Shown: one piece after another, positions 15,182 to 23,971 of the stretch | Layout of the letters: every line of letters starts with the position of its first letter | Numbering within the stretch: position 1 is the first letter of the stretch | Assembly: GCA_902780135.1 (NCBI GenBank) | Contig: CACZEK010000012.1 | Coordinates: forward strand, 62,001-126,000 | Length of the DNA stretch: 64,000 nucleotides | Direction of reading: 5' to 3' | DNA from: an uncultured bacterium | Lineage (GTDB): Bacteria > Verrucomicrobiota > Lentisphaeria > Victivallales > UBA1829 | Made by a program: the position numbers and the translations under genes | The notes under the pieces: generated by a model | Databases searched by the model: none | What the model was told of the DNA's origin: nothing | Seen by the model: the letters and a program-made list of their open reading frames with translations, nothing else

Positions 15182-17479
15182 TCAGGGATTGGTTGACTTG
15201 TTCCGCGCGGACATGGCGTTCCGGAATTCGCGCATCGTGCCGTATCTTGCCTTGAGGTCGTCAAGCGCCTTTTCGTCGGCGTTTTCGATCGCGTGCTTGA
15301 AATAGCTGGCGATGACGTAGTCGGTGATCGCCTTCGCGTTGTCGTCGTCCGCGGCGATCTCCTTCGCGCCGGCGAAATCGCCGTAGAGCAGCAGGTAGAA
15401 ATACAGCGCGTCGGTGTGCCCGGCCTCGCCCGCGCCCTTCTTCAGGAGCACGAGCCTCTGCTTGAGCGGGAGTTCGTCGAAATCGAACTGGAACGGCTTG
15501 TTGTCGACCGTGACCGCCTTCACGACGCCGTTGTTGATGGACTTCACGCGGCAGATGCCGGACGGCCCGAAACCGATCTGCGTGTCGGCGAGGATGGTGT
15601 TGCCGTTGTAGGTGTTCTCGCGGATGGCCTTCGCCCCGGCGATGCTGTCCAGCACGACCCTTGCCCAGTCGCGGTACGGACGCGCGATTTCGGCGACGGC
15701 CTCGTCGGAATCCTGCGTGTGGCGTTCGAGGGTCTGGCACCAGTCGGCATAATCCTTCTCGGCGCGGTCCAGATGGTCGTGGCGGGTCTGCTCGATCATG
15801 CGCCCGGCGAAATACTCCTTTTCCTGGACCAGGCGTTCGGAGAGCGCCAGGGCGTTGCGGGCGCTCTGCTCCTTGCGGAGCTGTGCGGCCTGCTGGGCGT
15901 ATTCCTCCGCCTTCTGCTTGTCCGCGGCGGCCTGTTCGGCGCGGCGGCGCGCCTCTTCGGCGGCCTCTGCGTCGTCCTTGCGCTGGGCGATGAGCTTGCG
16001 GAGCTTGCGCGCCTCCAGATCGCGCGTGGAGGACATCATGCCTTCGTCGACTTCCTGGAAGACCGCGCGGAACGTCATCAGCGCCTCGTCCTCCTTGGGT
16101 TTCGTCGGACGGAAGTTCTTGGCGATGAAGGCTTCGCACTTGTCCAGCAGCCCGCGTTTGTCCGTGGGGTTCGTGCGGGAGAACGCCACGATCTCGTCGA
16201 CGGCGAGCGTCATCGGGGTGTCGCGCTGGAGTTCGCGCTCCGCGGCCTCGGCGGCCTCCCTGCGGGCGCGTTCCTCGCGCGCCTTGGCGTTGTTGAAATA
16301 GAAGAGGATGCCCGCGGCGACGAGGGAGACGAGCAGCACGAGGCAGGCGATCAGGATCACGACGCGCGTCCTGCGCGCCTCGTCCTGCTGGCGTTTTTTC
16401 AGGTTGTAGATGTTGCGGGCGCGGTCGTTCTGGCGGTCCACGGCCCCGTCGAGGACGGTTCCGCCGCCCACGGGGCGCGCCACGCGCGTGGCGGTCTTGG
16501 AGCCGGCGGCGAGGATCTCGGATTCGGTGGAAGGCCCGGCGAGCTTGCCGCGGCGCGCGTTGCGGAGGTCGTCGATCAGCTCGGAGGCGTCCTGGTAACG
16601 CATGGACGGGTTCTTCGCCATCATCTTGATGATGATGCGGGAAACGCTCTCGGGGATGTCCTTGTTCACGGAACGCGGCGGGATGAGCGGCTCGGTGAGG
16701 TGCTTTTTTGCGATTTCGGCGGCGGAGTTGCCGTCGAAGGCGAGGCGCCCGGTGACGAACTGGTAGAAGGTTGCGCCGAGGCTGTAGATGTCGCTGCGGG
16801 TGTCCATCGGGGCGCCGGTGAGCGCCTCGGGGCTGATGTACTGCGGCGTTCCCATGACCTCGTCGTCGTCGGCGTCGCTCATGTCTCCGGTGACGCGGGC
16901 GAGACCGAGGTCCGCCAGCTTGGCGCGTCCGGTGGAGGTGAGCATGATGTTGTCGGGCTTGATGTCGCAGTGGATGAGTTTCTGTTCGACCCAGGCGTAG
17001 TTCAGCGCCTCGGCGATCTGCTGGATCACGTTCAGCGCCTGGTCCACGGGGATCGCGCCCTCGCGTTCCAGCACGTCCTTCATGGTCTCGCCGTCGATGT
17101 TCTCCATGGCGAAATACAGCAGACCGTCGTCCTCGCCCACGGCGTACGCCTGGACGATGTGCGGATGGTTCAGCTTGGCGGCGGCGCGCGCCTCCTTGAT
17201 GAAGAGCGCCACGAATTCGGCGTTGTTCGCGTAGGATTCGGCGAGGATCTTCAGCGCGGCGGGCCGGTCGAGCGTGATCTGATGGGACAGGTACACCGTG
17301 CCCATGCCGCCCTGCCCGATGGCGCGCCGTATGATGAAGTCGGCGATCACGGAGCCGCGGGAAAGGCGGGTCGGGGGCACCTGCACCACGCTGCCGCAGT
17401 GGCCGCACTGCACCATGATGCCGGCGTCGATGTCGTCAACGGCTACGATCCTGCCGCAGGATGAACATTGGAAACGCAT
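15182..17479 (-). CDS. Membrane Ser/Thr protein kinase with N-terminal zinc ribbon
   Basis: A 765-residue protein. Residues 5-28 form a CxxC...CxxC zinc ribbon. A PknB-like kinase domain follows at about 45-310: glycine loop GQGGMG (55-60), ATP-binding Lys77 in AALKIL, catalytic loop HCDIKPDN, and the metal motif LADLGLAR in place of DFG. A membrane segment (VVILIACLVLLVSLVAAGILF, ~370-390) leads to a long Arg/Glu/Ala-rich coiled coil and an outer C-terminal region of unknown fold. The catalytic loop has HCD rather than HRD. The gene follows the pseudopilin-like D gene by 28 bases. It could phosphorylate components of that apparatus or sense an outside signal (inference). Confidence 0.9.
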   Translation of the reverse strand: MRFQCSSCGRIVAVDDIDAGIMVQCGHCGSVVQVPPTRLSRGSVIADFIIRRAIGQGGMGTVYLSHQITLDRPAALKILAESYANNAEFVALFIKEARAAAKLNHPHIVQAYAVGEDDGLLYFAMENIDGETMKDVLEREGAIPVDQALNVIQQIAEALNYAWVEQKLIHCDIKPDNIMLTSTGRAKLADLGLARVTGDMSDADDDEVMGTPQYISPEALTGAPMDTRSDIYSLGATFYQFVTGRLAFDGNSAAEIAKKHLTEPLIPPRSVNKDIPESVSRIIIKMMAKNPSMRYQDASELIDDLRNARRGKLAGPSTESEILAAGSKTATRVARPVGGGTVLDGAVDRQNDRARNIYNLKKRQQDEARRTRVVILIACLVLLVSLVAAGILFYFNNAKAREERARREAAEAAERELQRDTPMTLAVDEIVAFSRTNPTDKRGLLDKCEAFIAKNFRPTKPKEDEALMTFRAVFQEVDEGMMSSTRDLEARKLRKLIAQRKDDAEAAEEARRRAEQAAADKQKAEEYAQQAAQLRKEQSARNALALSERLVQEKEYFAGRMIEQTRHDHLDRAEKDYADWCQTLERHTQDSDEAVAEIARPYRDWARVVLDSIAGAKAIRENTYNGNTILADTQIGFGPSGICRVKSINNGVVKAVTVDNKPFQFDFDELPLKQRLVLLKKGAGEAGHTDALYFYLLLYGDFAGAKEIAADDDNAKAITDYVIASYFKHAIENADEKALDDLKARYGTMREFRNAMSARNKSTNP

Positions 17480-17507
17480 ACTGTGTCATTCTCCCGGAAT
17501 AGAAATT

Positions 17508-18158
17508 TTACTGCACGGGGTCCAGGTATTTGGTCTTGCAGGTCAGCCAGTTGATGTTCAGCGGGAGTTTTGGCGCCTGGCTCCGGTTCGCCTCGTACCG
17601 GTTGGCCTCCACGAACCGCACCACCACGTTCCTGTCGCCCGTCCCGGCAAGCTGGCCGTTCGGCTTGAAGACGATGGCGGGGGCGTCCCCGCCCGCGGCG
17701 CCGTTTTCGGAACTCAGGTTGGAAACCTTGGGAACGTTGCCCGATCCCGTCTGCCCCTCCGAACCGCCGGACGTGGTGCCGAGGTTGGCGTCCCCTTCGG
17801 GGACCATGGTGTTTTCGGGGAGAAGCACGAAGGAGGAACCGGGGACCCAGCGGCGCCAGCTGTAGGAGGTGTTGTCCGTGTCGGGGTTGTGATACACCTC
17901 CGCCATGCGGAAGCTCCTGTAGCCGCTGTCGGACGGGTTGTCCTTCACGAAGACCAGCGCGGTATAGACTTTGGCGGAGACGGCGTGCGCACGGGCCTCC
18001 ATGACGGCGCTGTTCACCTGGTTCGCGGCGAGCGTGGTCTTGCGTCCCGAGAAAAGCGAGCTGTAGGCGGGGATCGCGACGGCGGCGAGGAGGATCATGA
18101 CCCCCATGACCGCGATCAGTTCGATCAGCGTGAACGGTCTGGCTGCATGTTGTCTCAT
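17508..18158 (-). CDS. Pseudopilin-like protein, Verru_Chthon cassette D / GspH type
   Basis: A 216-residue protein with a type IV prepilin N-terminus, FTLIELIAVMGVMILLAAVA, including the conserved Glu at +5. A GspH/FimT-like body follows (TLAANQVNSAVMEARAHAVS). The residue before the mature Phe is Pro, not the usual Gly. Order and size fit the D member of the four-protein Verru_Chthon cassette known from Verrucomicrobia. Such proteins are processed by a prepilin peptidase and assembled in type II secretion- or type IV pilus-like structures. It precedes the kinase gene by 28 bases. Confidence 0.8.
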   Translation of the reverse strand: MRQHAARPFTLIELIAVMGVMILLAAVAIPAYSSLFSGRKTTLAANQVNSAVMEARAHAVSAKVYTALVFVKDNPSDSGYRSFRMAEVYHNPDTDNTSYSWRRWVPGSSFVLLPENTMVPEGDANLGTTSGGSEGQTGSGNVPKVSNLSSENGAAGGDAPAIVFKPNGQLAGTGDRNVVVRFVEANRYEANRSQAPKLPLNINWLTCKTKYLDPVQ

Positions 18159-18186
18159 ATCGTGTCTCCCGGTGGGATGGGTTGGG

Positions 18187-18927
18187 TTATTTCTTTTTGG
18201 AGGAAGACGACTTCGCCTTCTTCATCTCTTCCTCAAGTGCGGCCGCCGCGGCGGCCTCCTGCTCCAGGATCTGCTGCTTGCGCTGCTCGATGAAATCGGC
18301 CTTGCGTTTCGCCCTGTTGGCGTCCGTGATCTTTTTGAGCGTGGAGGCGTCGATGCGCGCCGGCTTCTTGGAGAGCTTGGTCAGCTCGTCGTATTTTTCG
18401 GCGTAGGCCTTCGTCGCCTGCGTGTACATCGACGCGTTCTTCAGGCGGATCGCCTTGTCCATCAGCTCCGCGGGCTCTTTCAGCTCGAGCGCCTTGTTGT
18501 AGAGGGACCGGAACCACGCCTCGGAAGCCTCGGTCACCTCCATGAGCTCGGGGTTGACCGGCACGGTGTCGGAGCCGCTCTTCCTGAGGCTGGAGTCAAA
18601 GATGTAGTTGTAGAGGTTGACGAGAGACGCCTTGAGCTGGGAGGACCCGATGCGCTTGTATTTGTCGGGGTCCTTCGCGAAAACCTCGTAGGAACGCGGC
18701 ATGTCGGAATCTCCGAACGCGCCGATGCACTCCTTCAGAAGCTCCTTGGCGTCGTTTTTGGTCAGGGAGGGCTCCAGGACCTTCTCCGGGACATAGATGT
18801 CGCTGTCCTTGATGGTCGCGGTCCGGGCGGCGGGCTTCTGCTGGGTGAACGCGCTGATCGGGGCGATCACTGCCGCGGCCAGGGCGGCCAGCAGGATCTG
18901 GGTTTTGAAAAAATGATTATTCCGCAT
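18187..18927 (-). CDS. Secreted helical protein of unknown function in the pseudopilin cassette
   Basis: A 246-residue protein from ATG 18927, chosen for the GAGGAAAG upstream; an in-frame ATG at 18954 would overlap the previous gene further. A signal peptide (TQILLAALAAAVIAPISAFT) is followed by a helical, charged body and a C-terminal Gln/Glu/Ala coiled coil ending in Ser/Lys runs. I recognise no family. It overlaps the end of the cassette A gene by 11 bases and sits 28 bases before the D gene, so it probably works with the pseudopilins. Confidence 0.75.
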   Translation of the reverse strand: MRNNHFFKTQILLAALAAAVIAPISAFTQQKPAARTATIKDSDIYVPEKVLEPSLTKNDAKELLKECIGAFGDSDMPRSYEVFAKDPDKYKRIGSSQLKASLVNLYNYIFDSSLRKSGSDTVPVNPELMEVTEASEAWFRSLYNKALELKEPAELMDKAIRLKNASMYTQATKAYAEKYDELTKLSKKPARIDASTLKKITDANRAKRKADFIEQRKQQILEQEAAAAAALEEEMKKAKSSSSKKK

Positions 18928-21766
18928 ATTCTTTCCTCGTAACTTTCCACGCACCGTTGTTATCGTTGGCGGACTCGTCCCACTCGAGACGGACGATGAT
19001 CTTCGCCTCGCCCGTGATCTCGTCGTAGAAATCGTCGTACTGCCTGAATTTGACGTTGCGTTTTTTGAAGGTCGAACGGATCTTGGCGGCCGTCATGGAC
19101 GACGCGGTGTTCTTGTTCGTGGACTCGAACGACTGGAACCCGGAGTCGCGCAGGACGTCCGCATCCTTGTCGGACATGACTTTTTCGAGCGAAATGTCGC
19201 CGCCGACGTCCTTGATGGTCTGCGCCAGCACGAGGACGGTCGCGCGCTTGGTCTGCTGCTTGTTCCATTTCAGCAGATTGACGACGCGGCTGTAGATCTC
19301 TTCGGCCTGCGCGTCCGGAACGTTGGCGGGGATGATCTTTTCCATCTGGTTTTCGGCCGGATAGGAGGCGGGGAAGACCGCGGTGCGGCGGAAATAGCTC
19401 CCCTGCGAGATCGCGTAGGTGACGGCCTCGGAGAGGTCCTTGGCATACGCGTCGGCGTCGGCATTGTCCGAGTCGACGGAGCCGCCGCCGATGACGCCGC
19501 CCTCCGCCCTGCCGTTGTTCATGGCGGCGAAGGAACGGTAGACCGGGAAGTTGGTGAAGAGGGACTTGAAGGCGAACGGCGCGCTGCTGCCGCCGAACGT
19601 CGCCACGCAGTTCAGGTTGATCATGCCGATGACGTAGTCATTGGCGTTTTCGGTGCTGCGGGCGAGCGCGATCTGGTCCAGCAGGTGCCCGTCGCCTCTC
19701 TCATAGTTTTCCATGGAGGTGCCTTTGGGGGAGGCGCACTTCAGGTTGATTGTCTGCCACGGGGCGCCGCGGTGAACGGCGCCGAGCTCCCACAGGGACT
19801 GCATCTGGCCGTGCCGGATGTACGCGGTGGAAATGGAGTCGTCTCCGGCGTATGCGGGATCGTTCCGCTTCTCGTAGTCATGGTAGGTGCCGAGGCTGAT
19901 GACGCTGTTCGTGCTCCCGATCGTCGCATTGACCTCGTTTTCCTTTTCCGAGAAGAGCGGGCCGCTCCACTGCGCGCGCGCCAGATTGAACCGCGGATCG
20001 TTGACCTGCGTGTCGAAGTAGAAATGCCTGCTGGAATCGCCGGATCCGGCGACCTGTTCGCCGGTGACGCGCATCAGGAACGTGCGTCCGTTTCTGAGCT
20101 GGTTCGGCATCAGGGCGAGGTCGGCGTTCCGTCCGGCGGCGTCCCGCAGGACGATGCGGTCGAGGCTGAGCTTGACGTTGCGGACCTTGACGGATCCGTA
20201 GAAGTCGGCTTCATGCCCCATGGGCCTGTCGTAATTGTCCCGTCTCTGCGTGGTCATGCTGCCGACCGATCCTCTGTCGAGCATATAGGTATAGACTTTG
20301 TAGCCCGCGTCGCTGCCGGACGGGATGATTTCCCACTGGGTCCCGGCGTCGATCCGGACGGTCTCCGTGGACCAGAAGCCGGGGTTGTCCCCGTTTTCGT
20401 TCCAGTAATCGTAGCTGATCTCGCCGATCAGGATGGGGTTGGCGACCGCAAGCGCGCCGTCGCTGCCGCCGGTCGTCGGGTACATGTTCACGGTCTCGAC
20501 ATTGACCGTGATCTCATGCGAATAGGTGCAGTTGGTGTACCACACGCGCCATTTCCAGCTCGACGGGTTGTTGGGGTCCGCCAGGTAACGCTCCTGCATG
20601 CGGGTGCCGAGGTGGCCGCCGATCGCGACGTCCGCATGCACCTCGTTGATGTACGGGGTGCGCTTGTTGCCGGTGTAGGTGGGTTCTCCGCTGATCCAGT
20701 TGTCGTTGTCGGTCACGGGCGGGCGGTTGAAGGATGCGTTGTAATTGATGAGGTTGGCGACGGTCTGGTTCGCGACGACCCGGTTCGAGGCGTTTCTGAA
20801 CCACGGGATGGCGTTCCGCAGGGCGTCGACGCCGATGCTGTCCCAGTCGTTGCGGATCAGGGGGAACCGGTAGGATTCGCCGTTGGCGAGCTCATACTTC
20901 GAAAGGTCGCCCGTTGCCTTCCCGTCGGTGCGGAACTTGTTGTATTCGCCCTGGCTGGAGACGTCGAAATACTGGTCCGCCATCATCTTGAGCTGCTTGT
21001 CCGTGCCGGAATTGCCGCCGGTGAGGTCGTTGATGAAGACGTCTTCGTCGACCCAGCCGTCCGGCATGACGTACTTTTCCCGGATGGTGTCCGGGGAGAT
21101 GATCCTGGAATAGTCCCAGTTGTTGCGCGTGCTCTTGAACACGAACTGCGGCTCGCAGGTCCAGCGGCCGAGGCGCTTCTGGTAGGTCGTGAGGTCGAAA
21201 TCGGCGTAGTTGCGCTTCCCGATGGCGTTCGGGTTCAGCTGGTCGTTCTGTCCGATGGCGACGTAGGCGAAACGCCCGAAGATGCGGTCCTCGCTGCTGC
21301 CGTAGCCTTTGCTGCAGACGTACTCCCAGGAGGGGCAGCGGGAATCGTCGCGGTTGTAGTAGACGGTCCTGTTGAAGCGGAGCGGGCCGTCGTTGAACGA
21401 GAACAGGTCCTTCTTCTCCAGTTTCCAGATCCAGTCGGACGCATACTCGTCGGCGTTGGCGCCCGGCGCGGTCCCGGTAAACGTCTTGTAGTTCGAGCAG
21501 ACGTAGGACGCGTTGTCGGACTGCATCAGGGCGAGGATGGCGCGGTTGACGACGCCGTCGGCGAGGATCCTGGCTGCGGAGGAGTCGACGTACGCGCTGG
21601 CGACCTTGCGTCCGGTCGACGCGTTCGAGGAGAAGATCATGGCGGTGATCAGCGCCATGGAAAGGATGCAGAGCGTGAAGAGAAGCGCGATGCCGTGTTC
21701 GCGGCGGGCGCGGACGGCGCGCTTCAGCATCCGTATCATCGGATTATGTTTATGCGGTATCATCAT
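18917..21766 (-). CDS. Large Verru_Chthon cassette A-like protein
   Basis: A 949-residue protein. A basic N-terminus leads to the single hydrophobic segment IALLFTLCILSMALITAMIF at about residues 25-45, followed by SSNASTGRKVASAYVDSSAARILAD. This layout resembles GspK/PilX-like minor pseudopilins and the ~1000-residue A member of the Verru_Chthon cassette. The rest is a large outside domain without motifs I recognise, rich in Asn, Tyr and Asp. It follows the C gene by 18 bases and overlaps the downstream secreted-protein gene. The cassette label rests on neighbours and architecture. Confidence 0.75.
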   Translation of the reverse strand: MMIPHKHNPMIRMLKRAVRARREHGIALLFTLCILSMALITAMIFSSNASTGRKVASAYVDSSAARILADGVVNRAILALMQSDNASYVCSNYKTFTGTAPGANADEYASDWIWKLEKKDLFSFNDGPLRFNRTVYYNRDDSRCPSWEYVCSKGYGSSEDRIFGRFAYVAIGQNDQLNPNAIGKRNYADFDLTTYQKRLGRWTCEPQFVFKSTRNNWDYSRIISPDTIREKYVMPDGWVDEDVFINDLTGGNSGTDKQLKMMADQYFDVSSQGEYNKFRTDGKATGDLSKYELANGESYRFPLIRNDWDSIGVDALRNAIPWFRNASNRVVANQTVANLINYNASFNRPPVTDNDNWISGEPTYTGNKRTPYINEVHADVAIGGHLGTRMQERYLADPNNPSSWKWRVWYTNCTYSHEITVNVETVNMYPTTGGSDGALAVANPILIGEISYDYWNENGDNPGFWSTETVRIDAGTQWEIIPSGSDAGYKVYTYMLDRGSVGSMTTQRRDNYDRPMGHEADFYGSVKVRNVKLSLDRIVLRDAAGRNADLALMPNQLRNGRTFLMRVTGEQVAGSGDSSRHFYFDTQVNDPRFNLARAQWSGPLFSEKENEVNATIGSTNSVISLGTYHDYEKRNDPAYAGDDSISTAYIRHGQMQSLWELGAVHRGAPWQTINLKCASPKGTSMENYERGDGHLLDQIALARSTENANDYVIGMINLNCVATFGGSSAPFAFKSLFTNFPVYRSFAAMNNGRAEGGVIGGGSVDSDNADADAYAKDLSEAVTYAISQGSYFRRTAVFPASYPAENQMEKIIPANVPDAQAEEIYSRVVNLLKWNKQQTKRATVLVLAQTIKDVGGDISLEKVMSDKDADVLRDSGFQSFESTNKNTASSMTAAKIRSTFKKRNVKFRQYDDFYDEITGEAKIIVRLEWDESANDNNGAWKVTRKEYAE

Positions 21767-21784
21767 GCACTTGCTCCTTCCCGG

Positions 21785-22426
21785 TCAGAGTTTCGGTTTC
21801 GGCTGGCCGCGGTCGATGACGACCATGCGGCGGAACTCGCGCTTGTTTGCGTTTTTGAGGATTTTGTCCTTCGCGGCGGAATTTGCTTTGATGCGCTTCA
21901 GCGTCTTGCCGTCGACCAGCTCCATGCGGACGACGACGAGCGCGGGGAGCAGCTTGAAGCCGTCGCCGCCGAAGTACGGCTTGACTTCAAATTTGGTCAC
22001 TCCGTCGACGAGCTCGGTCTTGTTGCCGAAGCTGGCGCCGTCGAGACCGAAATTGTCGCCGTTGGCGTCGCTGGAATAAACCAGCGTCATTTTCGAATCG
22101 CCGGTCCACTCGTATTTCACCGCCACGATATTCGTCTTGGCGTTCCTGTTCAGCTTCTCCGGGCGGACCGTGGCGACGGAGAAGAAGCTGTTCTCGCTGC
22201 AGTCGAACGGCTTCAGGTCGTCGTCGGTCTGCGAATAGTACACGCACGCCAAGTCGTTCGCCATCATGTCCATGGCGATGCGGGCGCGCTCGAACATCTC
22301 GGTGCGTTCGACGCCGGAGCTCAGCACGGTCTCGGTCGAGGAGTAGAACTGCATCAGGCCGAGCAGGAAGACGGAGAGAACGCTCATCGCGATCAGGACT
22401 TCAACCAGAGTGAAAGGCTTTTTCAT
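21785..22426 (-). CDS. Pseudopilin-like protein, Verru_Chthon cassette C / GspJ type
   Basis: A 213-residue protein with prepilin N-terminus FTLVEVLIAMSVLSVFLLGL preceded by MKKP, so the position before cleavage is Pro. The segment RTEMFERARIAMDMMANDLA resembles minor pseudopilins of the GspJ group and the C member of the cassette. It starts 12 bases after the stop of the B gene and ends 18 bases before the A gene. Confidence 0.8.
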   Translation of the reverse strand: MKKPFTLVEVLIAMSVLSVFLLGLMQFYSSTETVLSSGVERTEMFERARIAMDMMANDLACVYYSQTDDDLKPFDCSENSFFSVATVRPEKLNRNAKTNIVAVKYEWTGDSKMTLVYSSDANGDNFGLDGASFGNKTELVDGVTKFEVKPYFGGDGFKLLPALVVVRMELVDGKTLKRIKANSAAKDKILKNANKREFRRMVVIDRGQPKPKL

Positions 22427-22438
22427 CGGGAATCCTCC

Positions 22439-23095
22439 TCAGTTCGCCACCGGCTTGTAATAGGCGGGGTCAAGGTACTCGCGCACGAACGTACGGGACT
22501 GGCGCGGGAATTTGTCGTTTTTCGTGTACGGCTTGTTGATCGGCCAGGTGATCTCGATGTACACGCGGATAAACGGCGCCTTGCTCGTCGAGCCCGAGCC
22601 TCCGGCGGCTCCCGCCGGATACTTGATGTTGGAAACGGTGATCTGCGTCGGGGCGCCGGTTTTTGCATTCAGGGAAGAAATCTTAAGCGAGCTGTCCTGG
22701 TCCCGCCAGCAGATGACCTCGGCCGCGAAATCGCTCTTTTTGTTCGGCGGCCCGAAGAGGAACGCGAAATGTCCGTTCTGAAGGCCGGTGGCAGGCTCGA
22801 TCTTGTAGGAATTCTCGTCCAGATCCCTGCCGGCGTAATCCTGACAGGCTTTTTCGGAAAAGTTTTGCGGCTTCGTCGTCTTCAGATTCTGGATCCAGTC
22901 GAAATGTTCCCAGGCGGCCCGGTCAAGCTGGGCGATCACGGTATTGGCGGCATCGGCGGCGAGCGTGTCGCCGACGGAATCGGAGGTGGACTTGACGGCA
23001 ATCGGCAAAAGAGCCATGATGGCGGCCACGCCGATCGCCGCGACGGCCATCGCCACCGCGATTTCAATCAGACTGAAAAGTTTTTTTCTGCCCAT
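22439..23095 (-). CDS. Pseudopilin-like protein, Verru_Chthon cassette B / GspI type
   Basis: A 218-residue protein with prepilin N-terminus FSLIEIAVAMAVAAIGVAAI preceded by MGRKKL. The cleavage-site residue is Leu rather than Gly, with Glu at +5. The next segment is LLPIAVKSTSDSVGDTLAADAANTVI. It is the first gene of the leftward operon. No consensus promoter was clear in the 189 bp upstream, which carries GC-rich hairpins. Confidence 0.8.
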   Translation of the reverse strand: MGRKKLFSLIEIAVAMAVAAIGVAAIMALLPIAVKSTSDSVGDTLAADAANTVIAQLDRAAWEHFDWIQNLKTTKPQNFSEKACQDYAGRDLDENSYKIEPATGLQNGHFAFLFGPPNKKSDFAAEVICWRDQDSSLKISSLNAKTGAPTQITVSNIKYPAGAAGGSGSTSKAPFIRVYIEITWPINKPYTKNDKFPRQSRTFVREYLDPAYYKPVAN

Positions 23096-23284
23096 GGAGA
23101 CCTGCTTTCCTGCTTGCCGGAACGAACACCGTTCACCCCGCGGCCGGAAGGCCGGAACGTTCCGCCGGGCATGTCGGGAAACGCCCGGCGACGGACCGGA
23201 GCAAACGCCCCGGGATATGGCAAAGAGCCTGAAAAGGATCCGCCGGAACAGCCGTCTTCGAACCAGAAACCCGGTTCGCAGCGG

Positions 23285-23740
23285 TCATTCCGCGGCGAGG
23301 ATGTCGAAGATTTTCGCGCGGTCGTCGCCGGCGGCGCGGATGTTGGCGATGACGTTGTCCTCTTTGAGGCGGGAGGAGATGCTGCCCAGGAGCTTCAGGT
23401 AGGCTTCGGGGTCGCGTTCGTCCGCGGCGAAGAAGACGGCGAGCGTCACGGGTTCTTCATCGAGGGTCTTGTAGTCGGTGACGGGATTCTTGCAGACCGC
23501 CACAATCACGAGCGGGGACGGGAAGCCGCTGATGCGGATATGAGGCAGGGCGAGTCCTTTTCCGACGCCGGTGGTCATCATGCGTTCGCGTTTCCAGATC
23601 GCTTCGCGGATCTGGTCCTCGTCCATGGTGCAACGGGTGCAGGCGTGGGCGATAATGGCGTCAAGCACTTTCTTTTTCGTCTCGCCGTCCACGATCAGGA
23701 TGGAGTCCTGCTGGAGGTACTTTACGAATTCCGGTTTCAT
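23285..23740 (-). CDS. PTS EIIA component, fructose/PtsN type
   Basis: A 151-residue PTS_EIIA_2 domain. The phosphorylated His lies in GLALPHIRI near residue 67, within the expected TTGVGKGLALPH block. EIIA-Fru domains carry phosphate to a sugar-specific EIIB, whereas PtsN-type relatives act only as regulators. No EIIB/EIIC gene is nearby, which favours a regulatory role (inference). It has its own promoter (23791-23819), and a terminator separates it from mrp. Confidence 0.9.
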   Translation of the reverse strand: MKPEFVKYLQQDSILIVDGETKKKVLDAIIAHACTRCTMDEDQIREAIWKRERMMTTGVGKGLALPHIRISGFPSPLVIVAVCKNPVTDYKTLDEEPVTLAVFFAADERDPEAYLKLLGSISSRLKEDNVIANIRAAGDDRAKIFDILAAE

Positions 23741-23790
23741 AGTTTTTGCCTTTCTATAGAAGATTGGTGTGTATACCGATTTAACGGGAT

Positions 23791-23819
23791 AAAATATCCT
23801 CGATTCCGCGAAAATGCAA
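23791..23819 (-). promoter_or_regulatory. Promoter of the EIIA gene
   Basis: On the minus strand TTGCAT (23819-23814) and TATTTT (23796-23791) are 17 bp apart, about 50 bases before the start codon. Confidence 0.6.
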
Positions 23820-23927
23820 GCGTATAGTTAGAAAAAACCGCATTTTTTTGCCTTTTGCCGTTTTTTCCCCGCTTTTTCCGGCTTTCCGGCGGACCGGATG
23901 CTGTTTCCGGGGTTCGCCGGACAAACG

Positions 23928-23964
23928 AAAAAAAGTCCGGCGGTTCCGGTGGGAACGTCGGACC
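23928..23964 (-). terminator. Rho-independent terminator of mrp
   Basis: On the minus strand, just after the mrp stop, GTCCG and GTTCC pair with GGAAC and CGGAC around a short loop. Seven T follow (23934-23928). Confidence 0.7.
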
Positions 23965-23971
23965 ATGATCG

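Noticed and set aside
19685-23827. A very long plus-strand open frame (about 1380 codons) opposite the pseudopilin genes
   Set aside because: It is the GC-rich antisense shadow of genes with prepilin signals, good ribosome binding sites and tight spacing. Its composition (Val/Gly/Arg/Asp rich) has no domain sense.
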